Below are positions 1 through 6,872 of a DNA stretch of 23,594 nt, in pieces. The translations under genes were made by a program, and so were the position numbers. This DNA comes from DATKKM01 sp035542855 (GTDB lineage Bacteria > Chloroflexota > Dehalococcoidia > SM23-28-2 > RBG-16-64-32). The notes below the pieces were generated by a model. The model was given only the letters and a program-made list of their open reading frames with translations, did not search any database and was not told the origin of the DNA. How positions within the stretch are numbered: the stretch's first letter is position 1; every line of letters starts with the position of its first letter. The stretch lies in assembly GCA_035542855.1 (NCBI GenBank), contig DATKKM010000064.1, positions 1 to 23,594 of the forward strand, written 5' to 3'.

Positions 1-63
1 CGGCGCAGCCCCTGGCACGTCCGCAACCCGCTGTTCAACTTGCCGGCGCACAATGACCACTAA
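1..63 (+). CDS. C-terminal end of an unidentified protein (partial)
   Basis: Frame 1 is open from the window edge to a TAA at 61-63 and encodes about 20 residues ending in FNLPAHNDH. The codons look like ordinary coding sequence for this GC-rich genome. The stop lies only 10 bases from the stop of a convergent small ORF on the other strand, which fits a real gene end. The piece is too short to assign a family, and the frame could be open by chance. Confidence 0.4.
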   Translation, partial: RRSPWHVRNPLFNLPAHNDH

Positions 64-73
64 GGCGACGGAG

Positions 74-208
74 TTATGAGCCAGGCTTGCCTCGATGAGC
101 TATGTAGAACGCCCAGTAAACGGCGTGGGAGCGATGGCGCTCGAATTTGAGCCAGCGTTTCCGCTTCCGTGCTTCCTGAAATGCTGTCTTCGCCTCTTCG
201 AGCTTCAC
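74..208 (-). CDS. Small, highly basic hypothetical protein (44 aa)
   Basis: This ORF reads from GTG at 208-206 to TAA at 76-74 and encodes 44 residues. It begins MKLEEAKTAFQEARKRKRW and ends YIAHRGKPGS. A GGAG motif lies five bases before the GTG, which is good ribosome-binding spacing. It starts 13 bases after the stop of the ferredoxin gene on the same strand, so it could be the second gene of that transcript. The protein is rich in Lys, Arg and His, with an amphipathic, probably helical first half and an aromatic patch (VYWAFYIAH) near the end. Its third codon positions are less GC-rich than those of the neighbours. I recognise no family. It could be a nucleic-acid-binding small protein or a spurious ORF; the start context and position favour a real gene. 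Confidence 0.45.
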   Translation of the reverse strand: MKLEEAKTAFQEARKRKRWLKFERHRSHAVYWAFYIAHRGKPGS

Positions 209-221
209 CGTTACTCCAAGC

Positions 222-533
222 TCAGGCCCGCAACACGCCCCGCTTGGTGACAGTCACGTCGCCGTGGACGCGTGCCTGGCAGGCGAGCCGCAGCTTTCCG
301 CTGGCGAGAACGGCAGGGCCGCGCTCCTCCGCCAGGGTGTTACGCTCGCCGCGGCCCATCGGCTCGAGGTTGTCGATGCCGTCCTCGACTGTACACGCGC
401 AGGTTGTGCAGATGCCTTTGCCGCCGCAGGTGGTGGGCCAGTAGAGGCCGTGCCTGTGGGCGGCGTCCATGATGGTCTGGCCTTCTTCGGCGTCGAACTC
501 GAGAGCGTCGGGGAGGACTTTGATGGTGGGCAC
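222..533 (-). CDS. [2Fe-2S] ferredoxin, plant/adrenodoxin type
   Basis: The 103-residue protein is a soluble one-electron carrier of the beta-grasp [2Fe-2S] family. The cluster ligands are visible: C36, C42 and C45 in TCGGKGICTTCACT, and C85 in LRLACQA near the C terminus. Length matches the family (about 95-110 aa). The start is a GTG at 533-531, giving MPTIKVLPDALEF; no strong Shine-Dalgarno precedes it. It is divergent from the acyl operon across a 62-base gap, so the two may share control. The redox partner is not in the window. It could serve an oxygenase, a hydroxylase or a P450-like system; the sequence does not say which. The family call is very secure and the physiological role is unknown. 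Confidence 0.94.
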   Translation of the reverse strand: MPTIKVLPDALEFDAEEGQTIMDAAHRHGLYWPTTCGGKGICTTCACTVEDGIDNLEPMGRGERNTLAEERGPAVLASGKLRLACQARVHGDVTVTKRGVLRA

Positions 534-559
534 AAACAGATGTTAACAGGCGCGTTCGC

Positions 560-589
560 TATACTGGCCGCAGAAATGACAGACAGGAG
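560..589 (+). promoter_or_regulatory. Probable promoter -10 and RBS of the acyl operon
   Basis: TATACT at 560-565 matches five of six bases of the sigma-70 -10 hexamer. AGGAG at 585-589 is a good ribosome-binding site six bases before the ATG at 596. No convincing -35 hexamer sits 16-18 bases upstream, so the promoter call is moderate. The same 62-base gap must also drive the divergent ferredoxin gene; an 8-bp palindrome, TGTTAACA, lies at 541-548. Confidence 0.4.
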
Positions 590-595
590 CCCCGC

Positions 596-967
596 ATGAA
601 GCCAATTCCTGACGGCACCCAGGACGAGATGGTCGTGGAGACGACGCCGGACATGGGCGTGAAGCACCTGCCGGTCCCGATGTACTCCACGCCGACGATG
701 GTCGGCCACTTCGAGCAGCTGTGCCTGAAGATGATGATCCCCTACCTGGCGCCGGGCGAAAGCTCGGTCGGCTACAAGGTGAACATCAAGCACAGCGCGC
801 CGACGCCGATCGGGATGAAGGTCACGATCAAGGCCAAGGCGATCGAGTCCAGCGAGAAGAAGGCCGTCTTCGAGGTTGAGGCCTACAACGAGACGGGCGC
901 GAAGATCGGCGAGGGCACGCACGAGCGACGCGCGATCGATATGACGCGCTTCGGCGGCAACGCGTAG
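596..967 (+). CDS. FlK-like hotdog acyl-CoA thioesterase
   Basis: The 123-residue protein is a single hotdog domain of the fluoroacetyl-CoA thioesterase (FlK)-like group, which hydrolyses acyl-CoA or acyl-carrier thioesters. FlK uses Thr42, Glu50 and His76. Here T32, E40 and H66 occur with exactly the same spacing, in STPTMVGHFE and VNIKHSAPT. This spacing is the main evidence for catalysis. An AGGAG ribosome-binding site lies six bases before the ATG. It is the first gene of an eight-gene operon whose members abut or overlap, and it stops three bases before the next start. Substrate is unknown; fluoroacetate resistance should not be inferred from the family name. In this operon a role in releasing or proofreading acyl chains is plausible. 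Confidence 0.87.
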   Translation: MKPIPDGTQDEMVVETTPDMGVKHLPVPMYSTPTMVGHFEQLCLKMMIPYLAPGESSVGYKVNIKHSAPTPIGMKVTIKAKAIESSEKKAVFEVEAYNETGAKIGEGTHERRAIDMTRFGGNA

Positions 968-970
968 CGC

Positions 971-1372
971 ATGACGACGAGCCTGGCCGCGCTGCCCAAG
1001 GGTTTCGAGTTCCCACCGGCGACGTTCACCCTGTCACGCGAGTGGGTAGCGGAGTACGTGGCCGCGGCCGGCGACGAGGCGATCGCCGCGCTGGGAGACG
1101 GACTCGTGCCGCCGATGGCGCTGGCGGCGCAGGCGGTCCGGACGCTGATCGAGGCGTCGCCGCTGCCGCCGGGGACGCTGCACGCCGGCCAGGAGCTGTC
1201 TTTCCGGCGGGCGGTGCGCACAGGCGAACAACTGACAGCGCAGGCGCGGATCGCGAGCCGGGGGGAGCGTGCCGGCTGGGTGCTGATGAGCGTGGACTTT
1301 GACGTGCAGGCGGGCGGCGAGAGCGTCATGAGCGGACGGGCGACGGTGACGTTCCCTGCGGAGGCCGCGTGA
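971..1372 (+). CDS. FAS1-like / MaoC N-terminal-type dehydratase subunit
   Basis: The 133-residue protein resembles the FAS1-like or MaoC-N hotdog domain. In actinobacterial HadAB-type enzymes this domain forms the non-catalytic or substrate-binding half of a (3R)-hydroxyacyl-ACP dehydratase. Visible signs are the start GFEFPPATFTLSREWVAEY, the segment LHAGQELSFRRAVRTGE typical of this domain, and a closing strand MSGRATVTFP. It lacks the catalytic GDxNPxH motif that the next gene carries, so the two probably make a heterodimer. It begins three bases after the previous stop with no clear ribosome-binding site, and its TGA overlaps the ATG of the next gene (TGATG), implying translational coupling. 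The substrate (CoA or ACP thioester) is an inference. Confidence 0.84.
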   Translation: MTTSLAALPKGFEFPPATFTLSREWVAEYVAAAGDEAIAALGDGLVPPMALAAQAVRTLIEASPLPPGTLHAGQELSFRRAVRTGEQLTAQARIASRGERAGWVLMSVDFDVQAGGESVMSGRATVTFPAEAA

Positions 1373-1779
1373 TGGCACGCCACGGTGTGGCTCTGTCCGC
1401 CGGCGAAGCGTTGCCTGTCGTCGCGAAGCGGATCACGCAGGAGCAACTGCAACGCTACGCGGACGCCAGTGGCGACCACAACCCGCTGCACCTGGACCCG
1501 GAGTTCGCGGCGAAGACGCAGTTCGGGGGGACGATCGCACATGGGATGCTCGTGCTGGCGTTCGTCTCCGAGATGCTGACGGCGGCGTTCGGGCGGGCCT
1601 GGCTGGACTCGGGCGGGCTGAAGATACGTTTCCGGGGGCCCGCCCGGCCGGGGGACGAGGTGGAGGCCAGCGGCCGGGTCACGAAGGTGGAGGGCGAGCG
1701 TGTGACGTGCGAGATCGAATGCCGGACGCGGGTGGGCGAGGTGCTGGTGTCGGGCGAGGCAGAGGTCACGGTGGCGTGA
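1372..1779 (+). CDS. MaoC-type (R)-3-hydroxyacyl dehydratase/enoyl hydratase
   Basis: The 135-residue protein is a MaoC-like hotdog hydratase/dehydratase that interconverts (R)-3-hydroxyacyl and trans-2-enoyl thioesters. The signature YADASGDHNPLHLD is at residues 29-42, with catalytic D35 and H40, followed by FGGTIAHGML. I chose the ATG at 1372, overlapping the previous TGA, over the GTG three bases earlier. Its partner is probably the preceding MaoC-N-like gene, giving a HadAB-like heterodimer. A beta-ketoacyl synthase follows two genes later, which suggests chain elongation or modification rather than beta-oxidation. No ketoreductase, enoyl reductase or carrier protein is in the operon, so those functions would have to be supplied from elsewhere. 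Its stop overlaps the next start (GTGA). Confidence 0.91.
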   Translation: MARHGVALSAGEALPVVAKRITQEQLQRYADASGDHNPLHLDPEFAAKTQFGGTIAHGMLVLAFVSEMLTAAFGRAWLDSGGLKIRFRGPARPGDEVEASGRVTKVEGERVTCEIECRTRVGEVLVSGEAEVTVA

Positions 1780-2219
1780 GGCATGGGCTGTTGGTAGCGG
1801 CATCGGTCCTGGCCGTCGCGGCCGTCGCCTGCGGCAACCGCTCGGACACACCTGACCGGGACGAGGCCGTGCGCACGGTTTCCCAGCACGCGGTGGAGGC
1901 GTGGGCGGAGGCCGGCTCCCAGGGGCTGCTGGACTACCTTTCGGTGAGCGTGCAATCTCACTGCACGGCGGCGCGCCTGCAGGAGGTGATGGCCTCGCAG
2001 CCAGCGCCCACGTCGTGGCGTGAGACGAAGGACATCAAGCAGGTGTCGGCCACAGAGACGACGGCTACGGTGATCTTCGAGAGCAACGGCCAGGAAGTTA
2101 ACCAGAGCTGGTCGTTCGCGCTGGAGAACTACTCCTGGCGGGTGAGCGAGATGCCCGGCCTCGCGGACTGCACGCCAGGCGAAGGGCGCCGCATCACGAT
2201 AGGGAGACTTACGGTATGA
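1776..2219 (+). CDS. Lipoprotein, first of a tandem paralogous pair
   Basis: The protein is 147 residues from a GTG at 1776 that overlaps the preceding stop; longer upstream reading is antisense-like junk. A lipoprotein signal peptide ends in the lipobox AVAC with acylated C19, so the product should be anchored outside the cytoplasmic membrane. The mature part is about 40% identical by eye to the next gene. Shared features are AVEAW, GLLDYL, HC (C63), QPxPTxWRxTKD, a W-S-F-x-L-E strand, MPGL and a late Cys (C132). C63 and C132 may form a disulfide. The alternating pattern and final WR strand suggest an NTF2-like fold, but this is inference. Its C-terminal tail reads through the ribosome-binding site of the next gene. 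Function unknown. Confidence 0.8.
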   Translation: MRHGLLVAASVLAVAAVACGNRSDTPDRDEAVRTVSQHAVEAWAEAGSQGLLDYLSVSVQSHCTAARLQEVMASQPAPTSWRETKDIKQVSATETTATVIFESNGQEVNQSWSFALENYSWRVSEMPGLADCTPGEGRRITIGRLTV

Positions 2220-2635
2220 AGCACTGGATTGCGATCACTGTTGCCTGCCTGGTCGCGCTCACCGCGCTTTCGGCGTGCGGCGACGATGACAACGCGCCGG
2301 ACGACGCACGCGCGTCCGCTGTCGGCGCGATGAGCGAGAACGCCGTCGACGCCTGGATCGCCGACGGCGCCGCCGGCCTGCACGACTACCTGGCGACAAG
2401 CGTGACGGTGCACTGCTCCGTGGCGGCTTTGGAGACGGCGCTGGCGGGCCAGCCAACGCCCACCGCCTGGCGGAACACCAAGGACTTCGGCTTCCCCGCG
2501 GAGGACGAGGCGAACGCGACAGTGATCGTCGTGCGGGACGGCAAGGACGTCGAGCAGGCGTGGTCGTTCAAGCTCGAGGGGAACGACTGGCGGATCACTG
2601 CGATGCCTGGGCTCGAGGGGTGCACGTCGTCATGA
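2216..2635 (+). CDS. Lipoprotein, second of a tandem paralogous pair
   Basis: The 139-residue protein begins at an ATG whose last two bases belong to the previous gene's TGA. The signal peptide has a lipobox LSAC with C21, followed by an acidic linker GDDDNAPDD. Conserved with its neighbour are C67, the QPTPTAWRNTKD block, the AWSFKLE and WRITAMPGL strands, and C136. The linker Asp residues would be compatible with retention in the cytoplasmic membrane of a diderm or simple anchoring in a monoderm. A GGGAGA ribosome-binding site lies at 2203-2208 inside the upstream gene. Its stop overlaps the start of the beta-ketoacyl synthase gene. The pair looks like a local duplication that has diverged well, which suggests the copies have separate or paired functions. 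No family was recognised with certainty. Confidence 0.87.
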   Translation: MKHWIAITVACLVALTALSACGDDDNAPDDARASAVGAMSENAVDAWIADGAAGLHDYLATSVTVHCSVAALETALAGQPTPTAWRNTKDFGFPAEDEANATVIVVRDGKDVEQAWSFKLEGNDWRITAMPGLEGCTSS

Positions 2636-3876
2636 CGCGGGCGGTCGTCACCGGCCTCGGCTGCATCACGCCGATCGGGCAGAGCGTGGGCGAGTTCTGG
2701 GACTCGCTGACGAGCGGGCGCTCCGGCGTGCGGCGGATCACGCTGTTCGACCCGAGCGACCAGGACTGCCAGATCGCTGCCGAGGTGAAGGACTGGCAGC
2801 CGGAGCGCTTCATGGACGCCAAGGCGGCCCGGCGAGCGGCTCGTTTCTCGCAGTTCGCGGTGGCGGCGGCGAAGGAAGCAGTCGAAGATTCCGGGCTGGC
2901 GATCACGGACGAGAACCGCGACGGCATCGCGGTCGCCATGAACACGGGCGGCGGCGGCGTCGACATCATCGCCGAGGGCGAGAAGACGTACCTGGAGAAG
3001 GGGGCCAGCCGCGTCGGCATCTTCACGGTGCCGGCATACGCGCCGAACATGGCGTCCTGCCAGGTGGCGATCAACCTCGGCGTGCACGGGCCGACGGTGA
3101 CGTCGGTAGCGGCGTGCGCTGCCGGCATCTTCGCCTTCGTTGAGGCGAAGCGGATGATCGACCTGGGCGAGGCGGAGGTGGTGATCACGGGCGGCGCGGA
3201 GGCCAACATCATCCCGATCTCCGTGGCGGCGATGGCCAACATGAAGGCGCTCTCGACTCGCAACCAGGAGCCGGAGAAGGCCTGCCGCCCGTTCGACGCT
3301 ACGCGCGACGGCTTCGTCTATGGCGAGGGCGCGGCTGCGTTCGTCATCGAGTCGCTGGATCACGCAGAGCGGCGAGGGGCGCGCATCTACGCGGAGCTGG
3401 CCGGCGGCGCGATCACCTCGGACGCGTACCACATCACGGCGCCGGACCCCAGCGGCGAGCAGGCCGCGCGGGCGATCACAAAGGCTCTGCAGAAGTCTGG
3501 CCTGGCGCCGGAAGACGTCGACCTCATCGTGGCGCACGGCACCGGCACGCCCCTCAACGACGCTGCGGAGACGGTGGCGATCAAGCGCGCGCTGGGTGAG
3601 CACGCGTACAAGATCGCGGTGACGGGCCCGAAGTCGATGGTCGGGCACCAGCTGGGCGCGGCGGGCGCCGTCTCCGGCCTGGCGGCGATCCTGGCGATCG
3701 ACCGCGGGGTGATCCCGCCGACGATCAACCTGGAGCACCCGGACCCGGAGTGCGACCTGGACTACGTGCCGCTGGTCGCGCGGAAGGCGGAGTCGCGGGT
3801 GGCGCTGGTGAACGGGTTCGGGTTCGGCGGGCAGAACGGGGTGGCCGCGTTCAGACGATTCGAGAACGGGCGATGA
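2632..3876 (+). CDS. fabF: Beta-ketoacyl-ACP synthase II (KAS II, FabF-type)
   Basis: The 414-residue condensing enzyme elongates acyl thioesters with malonyl-ACP by decarboxylative Claisen condensation. The full Cys-His-His triad is present: C162 in VAACAAGIF, H302 in VAHGTGTPLND and H339 in KSMVGHQLGAAG. The C-terminal NGFGFGGQN is also typical. Length equals the FabF norm. I start it at ATG 2632, which overlaps the previous TGA, because MTRAVVTGLGCITPIG is the usual family N terminus; an upstream in-frame GTG would add junk. Its position among dehydratases, thioesterases and an acyltransferase, with no fabD, fabG or acpP beside it, suggests a specialised synthase rather than the housekeeping enzyme. 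That is inference; the symbol denotes the family. Confidence 0.95.
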   Translation: MTRAVVTGLGCITPIGQSVGEFWDSLTSGRSGVRRITLFDPSDQDCQIAAEVKDWQPERFMDAKAARRAARFSQFAVAAAKEAVEDSGLAITDENRDGIAVAMNTGGGGVDIIAEGEKTYLEKGASRVGIFTVPAYAPNMASCQVAINLGVHGPTVTSVAACAAGIFAFVEAKRMIDLGEAEVVITGGAEANIIPISVAAMANMKALSTRNQEPEKACRPFDATRDGFVYGEGAAAFVIESLDHAERRGARIYAELAGGAITSDAYHITAPDPSGEQAARAITKALQKSGLAPEDVDLIVAHGTGTPLNDAAETVAIKRALGEHAYKIAVTGPKSMVGHQLGAAGAVSGLAAILAIDRGVIPPTINLEHPDPECDLDYVPLVARKAESRVALVNGFGFGGQNGVAAFRRFENGR

Positions 3877-4328
3877 CGCAGGAGGAGCGAGACGACAGCC
3901 CGCGCCACGACTGCTTCGGCTGCGGCGACCGCAACCCGGAGGGCCTGCGCATCGAGTTCGCGATCGACGGGCTGAAGGTTAGCGGGCGGTTCACGCCGCG
4001 CAAAGTGCACCAGGGGTTCCCCGGCGTGGCGCACGGCGGCATCGCGGCGGCGGCGATGGACGAGGCGATGGGCTGGGCGATGTACGCGGCCGGCGCCTGG
4101 GCGATGACGGTGAAGATGCAGGTGAAGTACCGCAGACCGCTGCCGCTGGGCGAAGAGGTCATCGTCAGCGCTGAGACGATACGGGACCGCGGCCGCCGCC
4201 TGGAGGCTGTATCCCGCATCGAGACGCCGGCCGGCGAGGTGCTGTGCGAGGCGGAGGGCCTCTTCCTGCGCATGCCTGACGAAGAGTCGCGGAAGATGGA
4301 CGACTCCTCGTTCGTGATCTCCGGTTAG
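3873..4328 (+). CDS. PaaI-like hotdog thioesterase
   Basis: The 151-residue protein is a PaaI/YigI-type hotdog thioesterase acting on acyl-CoA or acyl-ACP. The N terminus carries the common CFGCGDRNPEGLRI segment. The core motif HQGFPGVAHGGIAAAAMDEA has HGG at 54-56 and D63, which corresponds to the catalytic acid of this group. KYRRPLPLGEEV is the usual following strand. The ATG at 3873 overlaps the synthase stop; the longer upstream reading is out-of-frame synthase sequence. It ends directly against the start of the acyltransferase gene. It is the second thioesterase of the operon and belongs to a different hotdog subfamily from the first, so the two are unlikely to be simple duplicates. 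Substrate unknown. Confidence 0.92.
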   Translation: MTQEERDDSPRHDCFGCGDRNPEGLRIEFAIDGLKVSGRFTPRKVHQGFPGVAHGGIAAAAMDEAMGWAMYAAGAWAMTVKMQVKYRRPLPLGEEVIVSAETIRDRGRRLEAVSRIETPAGEVLCEAEGLFLRMPDEESRKMDDSSFVISG

Positions 4329-5210
4329 ATGGCCGGGGCTTCCTCGCTCGTCGCGAACGTCGGCCTGGCGCTGAGCCGCACGGGCTCGCGGATCGTGCCG
4401 TTCGGGCTGGCGAATGCCCTGGCGCGGCCCATCGGCGAGAGCGTGGGAGTGGTATGGGAGAGCAAGCGGCGCATCGCCGAACACAACTTCGCGCACGTGC
4501 TGGGCCTGCCACTCGATCATCCGCGGGTGATCGCTACGGCGCGCGAGTGCTTCCGCCAGTTCGGGCGCTACGCGGTGGAGACGATCGCGGTGCAGAGCTG
4601 GGGCACGGAGGAGGTGCTGGAGCGGCTGGAGGTAGTCGGCGGTGAGCACTTCGGCGAGGCGCTGGCTTACGGCCGCGGCGTGATCTTCGTCAGCGGGCAC
4701 ATGGGCGCGACTGAGGTCGGCGCGGCGATGGCGGTGCTGCGTGGCTACAAGATCGCGACGCCGGTGGAGGACGCGATCCCGGCCTGGCTCTTCGAGTACC
4801 TGCAACTGACCCGCGAACAGATGGGCATCACGATCCTGCCGGCGGGACGATCGGGCGTGTCGCTGCTGCGGACGCTGCGGCGCGGCGGCATGGCGGCGCT
4901 CGTGATCGACGCGGGGGTGGAGCGCGGGGGCGCGGTGACGGTGGACTTCTTCGGCCGGCCAACGCGCTTCCCGGACGGCCCGGCGCGGCTGGCACGGCTG
5001 AGCGGGGCGCCGCTGGTCTTCGGGGCCTGCGTGCGGCTGCCGCACGGCCGCTACCGGGCCTACGTGCACCCGCCGCTGCTCTCGGACCGCGAGGCGGACG
5101 CGGGTGAGGATGCGCAGCGCGTCACGCAAGAGCTGGCGTCTATGTTCGAAGGGCTGATCCGGAGGCATCCGGCGCAGTGGTACGCGTTCCGGGAGATGTG
5201 GGTGGATTAG
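4329..5210 (+). CDS. LpxL/HtrB-family lysophospholipid acyltransferase
   Basis: The 293-residue protein belongs to the LpxL/HtrB/PatA acyltransferase family, which transfers acyl chains to lipid A, phosphatidylinositol mannosides or related lipids at the inner face of the cytoplasmic membrane. The catalytic HX4(D/E) motif is H124-M-G-A-T-E129 in FVSGHMGATEVG. The family C terminus RHPAQWYAFREMW is present. A hydrophobic N-terminal stretch (residues 5-45) would anchor it. Its ATG follows the previous TAG with no gap. As last gene of the operon it is a reasonable consumer of the acyl chain made by the synthase and dehydratase. Whether the acceptor is a glycolipid, a lysophospholipid or something else cannot be told. 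In Chloroflexota, which usually lack LPS, a lipid A role is unlikely. Confidence 0.92.
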   Translation: MAGASSLVANVGLALSRTGSRIVPFGLANALARPIGESVGVVWESKRRIAEHNFAHVLGLPLDHPRVIATARECFRQFGRYAVETIAVQSWGTEEVLERLEVVGGEHFGEALAYGRGVIFVSGHMGATEVGAAMAVLRGYKIATPVEDAIPAWLFEYLQLTREQMGITILPAGRSGVSLLRTLRRGGMAALVIDAGVERGGAVTVDFFGRPTRFPDGPARLARLSGAPLVFGACVRLPHGRYRAYVHPPLLSDREADAGEDAQRVTQELASMFEGLIRRHPAQWYAFREMWVD

Positions 5211-5344
5211 CCGCGGATTGGGTGCGCAGGGGGCTGTAGTGGCTGGTTGGGGTTGCGCTGGGCTTTGGCGGGAAGTTTGTCCGTTGTGAGCCTCAGGATG
5301 AGCGGGGCGGGGAACCTTTCCAGCGCTGACGCCGTTGTCTTTGC

Positions 5345-5440
5345 ATGAAGTGGTGGTTCTGCCTGCCGCTGCTCCTGTCTGCCGCCGCCTGCGACGCCGC
5401 CGGCCTCTTGATCGATGAGATTCGTCTACGGCGAGGCTAG
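5345..5440 (+). CDS. Possible 31-aa mini-lipoprotein ORF in the operon/rarA gap
   Basis: The stretch 5211-5436 separates two convergent genes and has no evident terminator hairpin with a T-run. Within it an ATG ORF encodes MKWWFCLPLLLSAAAC followed by 15 residues. The N terminus looks like a lipoprotein signal with lipobox SAAAC. There is no Shine-Dalgarno motif upstream and the last four bases overlap rarA. It may be a degraded lipoprotein start or chance. It is recorded because small lipoproteins occur upstream in the same operon. Confidence 0.2.
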   Translation: MKWWFCLPLLLSAAACDAAGLLIDEIRLRRG

Positions 5441-6807
5441 GACGAGCGACCGTCCGTCCCGCGCAGCTTCTCTAACCACTCCGCGATGCGCTGTTCGTAG
5501 CCGAGGGCGCCGGGGTTGTAGTAGCGCCGGTTGGCCAGCTTGTCCGGCAGGTGCTGCTGGCCGCTGTAGTGGCCGGCGAAGGCGTGATCGTACTGATAGC
5601 CGCGGCCGTGGCCCATCTCCCGCATGAGGGGAGTGGGGGCGTTGCGCAGGTGCAGCGGGACGGGCTCGGTGGGCGTGGCCTGGGCGTCCTGGAGCGCGCG
5701 TGAGTAGGCCTCGCCGACTGAGTTAGACTTGGGGGCCGTGGCCAGGTAAAGCGTCGCCTCCGCCAGCGGGTAGAACCCCTCCGGCATGCCGATGAAGTGC
5801 ACGGCCTGCTGCGCTGCGACCGCCACCTGGATCGCCTGCGGATCGGCCAGCCCCACGTCCTCGGCAGCGAGGATCACGAGCCGCCGCGCGACAAAGAGCG
5901 GGTCCTCGCCGCCGTCCAGCATGCGGGCCAACCAGTAAAGCGCGGCGTCCGGATCCGAACCGCGCAGCGACTTGATAAACGCCGAGATGATGTCGTAGTG
6001 CCAGTCGCCGGCGCGGTCGTAGAGGGCGGCGCGCTTCTGCAGCGCCTCCTCGATCTCGCGGCTGGTGATCGTGCGCCTGCCTTTGGCGTCGGGCCGCGCG
6101 GTCTGGGCCGCCAGCTCGAGGGCGTTGAGGGCGATGCGGGCGTCGCCGCCGGAGATCTCGGCGAGGGCGTGCAGCGTCTCGCCGTCGATCGTCGCCTTCA
6201 TGGACGCGATGCCGCGCTCTTCGTCGGCGAGGGCGGCGCGCAGAATGCCTTCGACTTGCCCGGCGGTCAGCGGCTCGAGGCGGAAGACGCGTGAACGTGA
6301 GAGGAGCGGCGAGATGACCTCGAACGAGGGGTTCTCCGTCGTCGCGCCAATGAGGGTGATCGTGCCGTCTTCGACGTGCGGGAGGACGACGTCCTGCTGC
6401 GACTTGTTGAAGCGGTGGATTTCGTCGATGAAGAGGATCGTGCGCTGGCCGGACTCTCCGAGGCGGGCGGCGGCCTCGGCGACGACGCGGCGCAGGTCGG
6501 CGACGCCGGAGCTGACGGCGGAGACGGTCTCGAAGTGGGCGCCGGTAAGCGAGGCGATGATGCGGGCGAGGGTGGTCTTGCCGGAGCCGGGCGGCCCCCA
6601 GAGCACCATGGACGGCACGCGGTCCTCCTCGATGGCGCTGCGCAGGGCGTGGCCCGGCCCGACGATGTGCTCCTGCCCAACGAACTCGTCCAGGGTGCGC
6701 GGGCGCATGCGGGCGGCTAACGGAGCCTGGCGCTCCGCGCGTGCGCGTGCGGCCTCTGTGAACATGTTGAGGGCGGCTTTGCCGGTGGCGGCTTTGCGTG
6801 GGGGCAT
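5437..6807 (-). CDS. rarA: Replication-associated recombination protein A (RarA/MgsA AAA+ ATPase)
   Basis: The 456-residue AAA+ ATPase acts at stalled replication forks, loading or clearing proteins at single-strand/double-strand junctions. Walker A is GPPGSGKTT at 71-79 and Walker B is ILFIDEIHRFNK from 124. The signature APLAARMRPRTLDEFVGQ precedes the ATPase core. The C-terminal MgsA/RarA tetramerisation region ends with the family block LPDKLANRRYYNPGALGYE. I keep the ATG at 6807; a second ATG at codon 15 (MFTEAARARAERQ) resembles the start of many homologues and may be the real one. Neither has a strong ribosome-binding site. It lies downstream of a GNAT gene on the same strand across a 101-base gap with short repeats and a hairpin, so it probably has its own promoter. 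Confidence 0.96.
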   Translation of the reverse strand: MPPRKAATGKAALNMFTEAARARAERQAPLAARMRPRTLDEFVGQEHIVGPGHALRSAIEEDRVPSMVLWGPPGSGKTTLARIIASLTGAHFETVSAVSSGVADLRRVVAEAAARLGESGQRTILFIDEIHRFNKSQQDVVLPHVEDGTITLIGATTENPSFEVISPLLSRSRVFRLEPLTAGQVEGILRAALADEERGIASMKATIDGETLHALAEISGGDARIALNALELAAQTARPDAKGRRTITSREIEEALQKRAALYDRAGDWHYDIISAFIKSLRGSDPDAALYWLARMLDGGEDPLFVARRLVILAAEDVGLADPQAIQVAVAAQQAVHFIGMPEGFYPLAEATLYLATAPKSNSVGEAYSRALQDAQATPTEPVPLHLRNAPTPLMREMGHGRGYQYDHAFAGHYSGQQHLPDKLANRRYYNPGALGYEQRIAEWLEKLRGTDGRSS

Positions 6808-6821
6808 AGATAGATTATCTC

Positions 6822-6849
6822 AGGTTTCAGGTTCGAGGTTGCAGGCTCG
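6822..6849. repeat. Four imperfect 7-bp tandem units upstream of rarA
   Basis: Four consecutive heptamers read AGGTTTC, AGGTTCG, AGGTTGC and AGGCTCG on the plus strand. They lie 15 bases upstream of the rarA ATG, within its probable leader or promoter. They could be a slipped-strand expansion or a regulator's repeated site; no function is evident. Confidence 0.5.
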
Positions 6850-6872
6850 AGAGGGCCGCAAGTGCCCGCCCC

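Noticed and set aside
883..1851. 322-residue minus-strand ORF opposite the dehydratase genes
   Set aside because: No recognisable domain, runs across three coupled plus-strand genes and has antisense composition.
2386..3738. 450-residue minus-strand ORF opposite the beta-ketoacyl synthase
   Set aside because: Arg/His/Asp-rich low-complexity composition typical of antisense frames in GC-rich genes; the plus strand has a complete KAS with its catalytic triad.
3762..5168. 468-residue minus-strand ORF opposite the thioesterase and acyltransferase
   Set aside because: Same antisense composition and no domain; the plus-strand genes have clear motifs.
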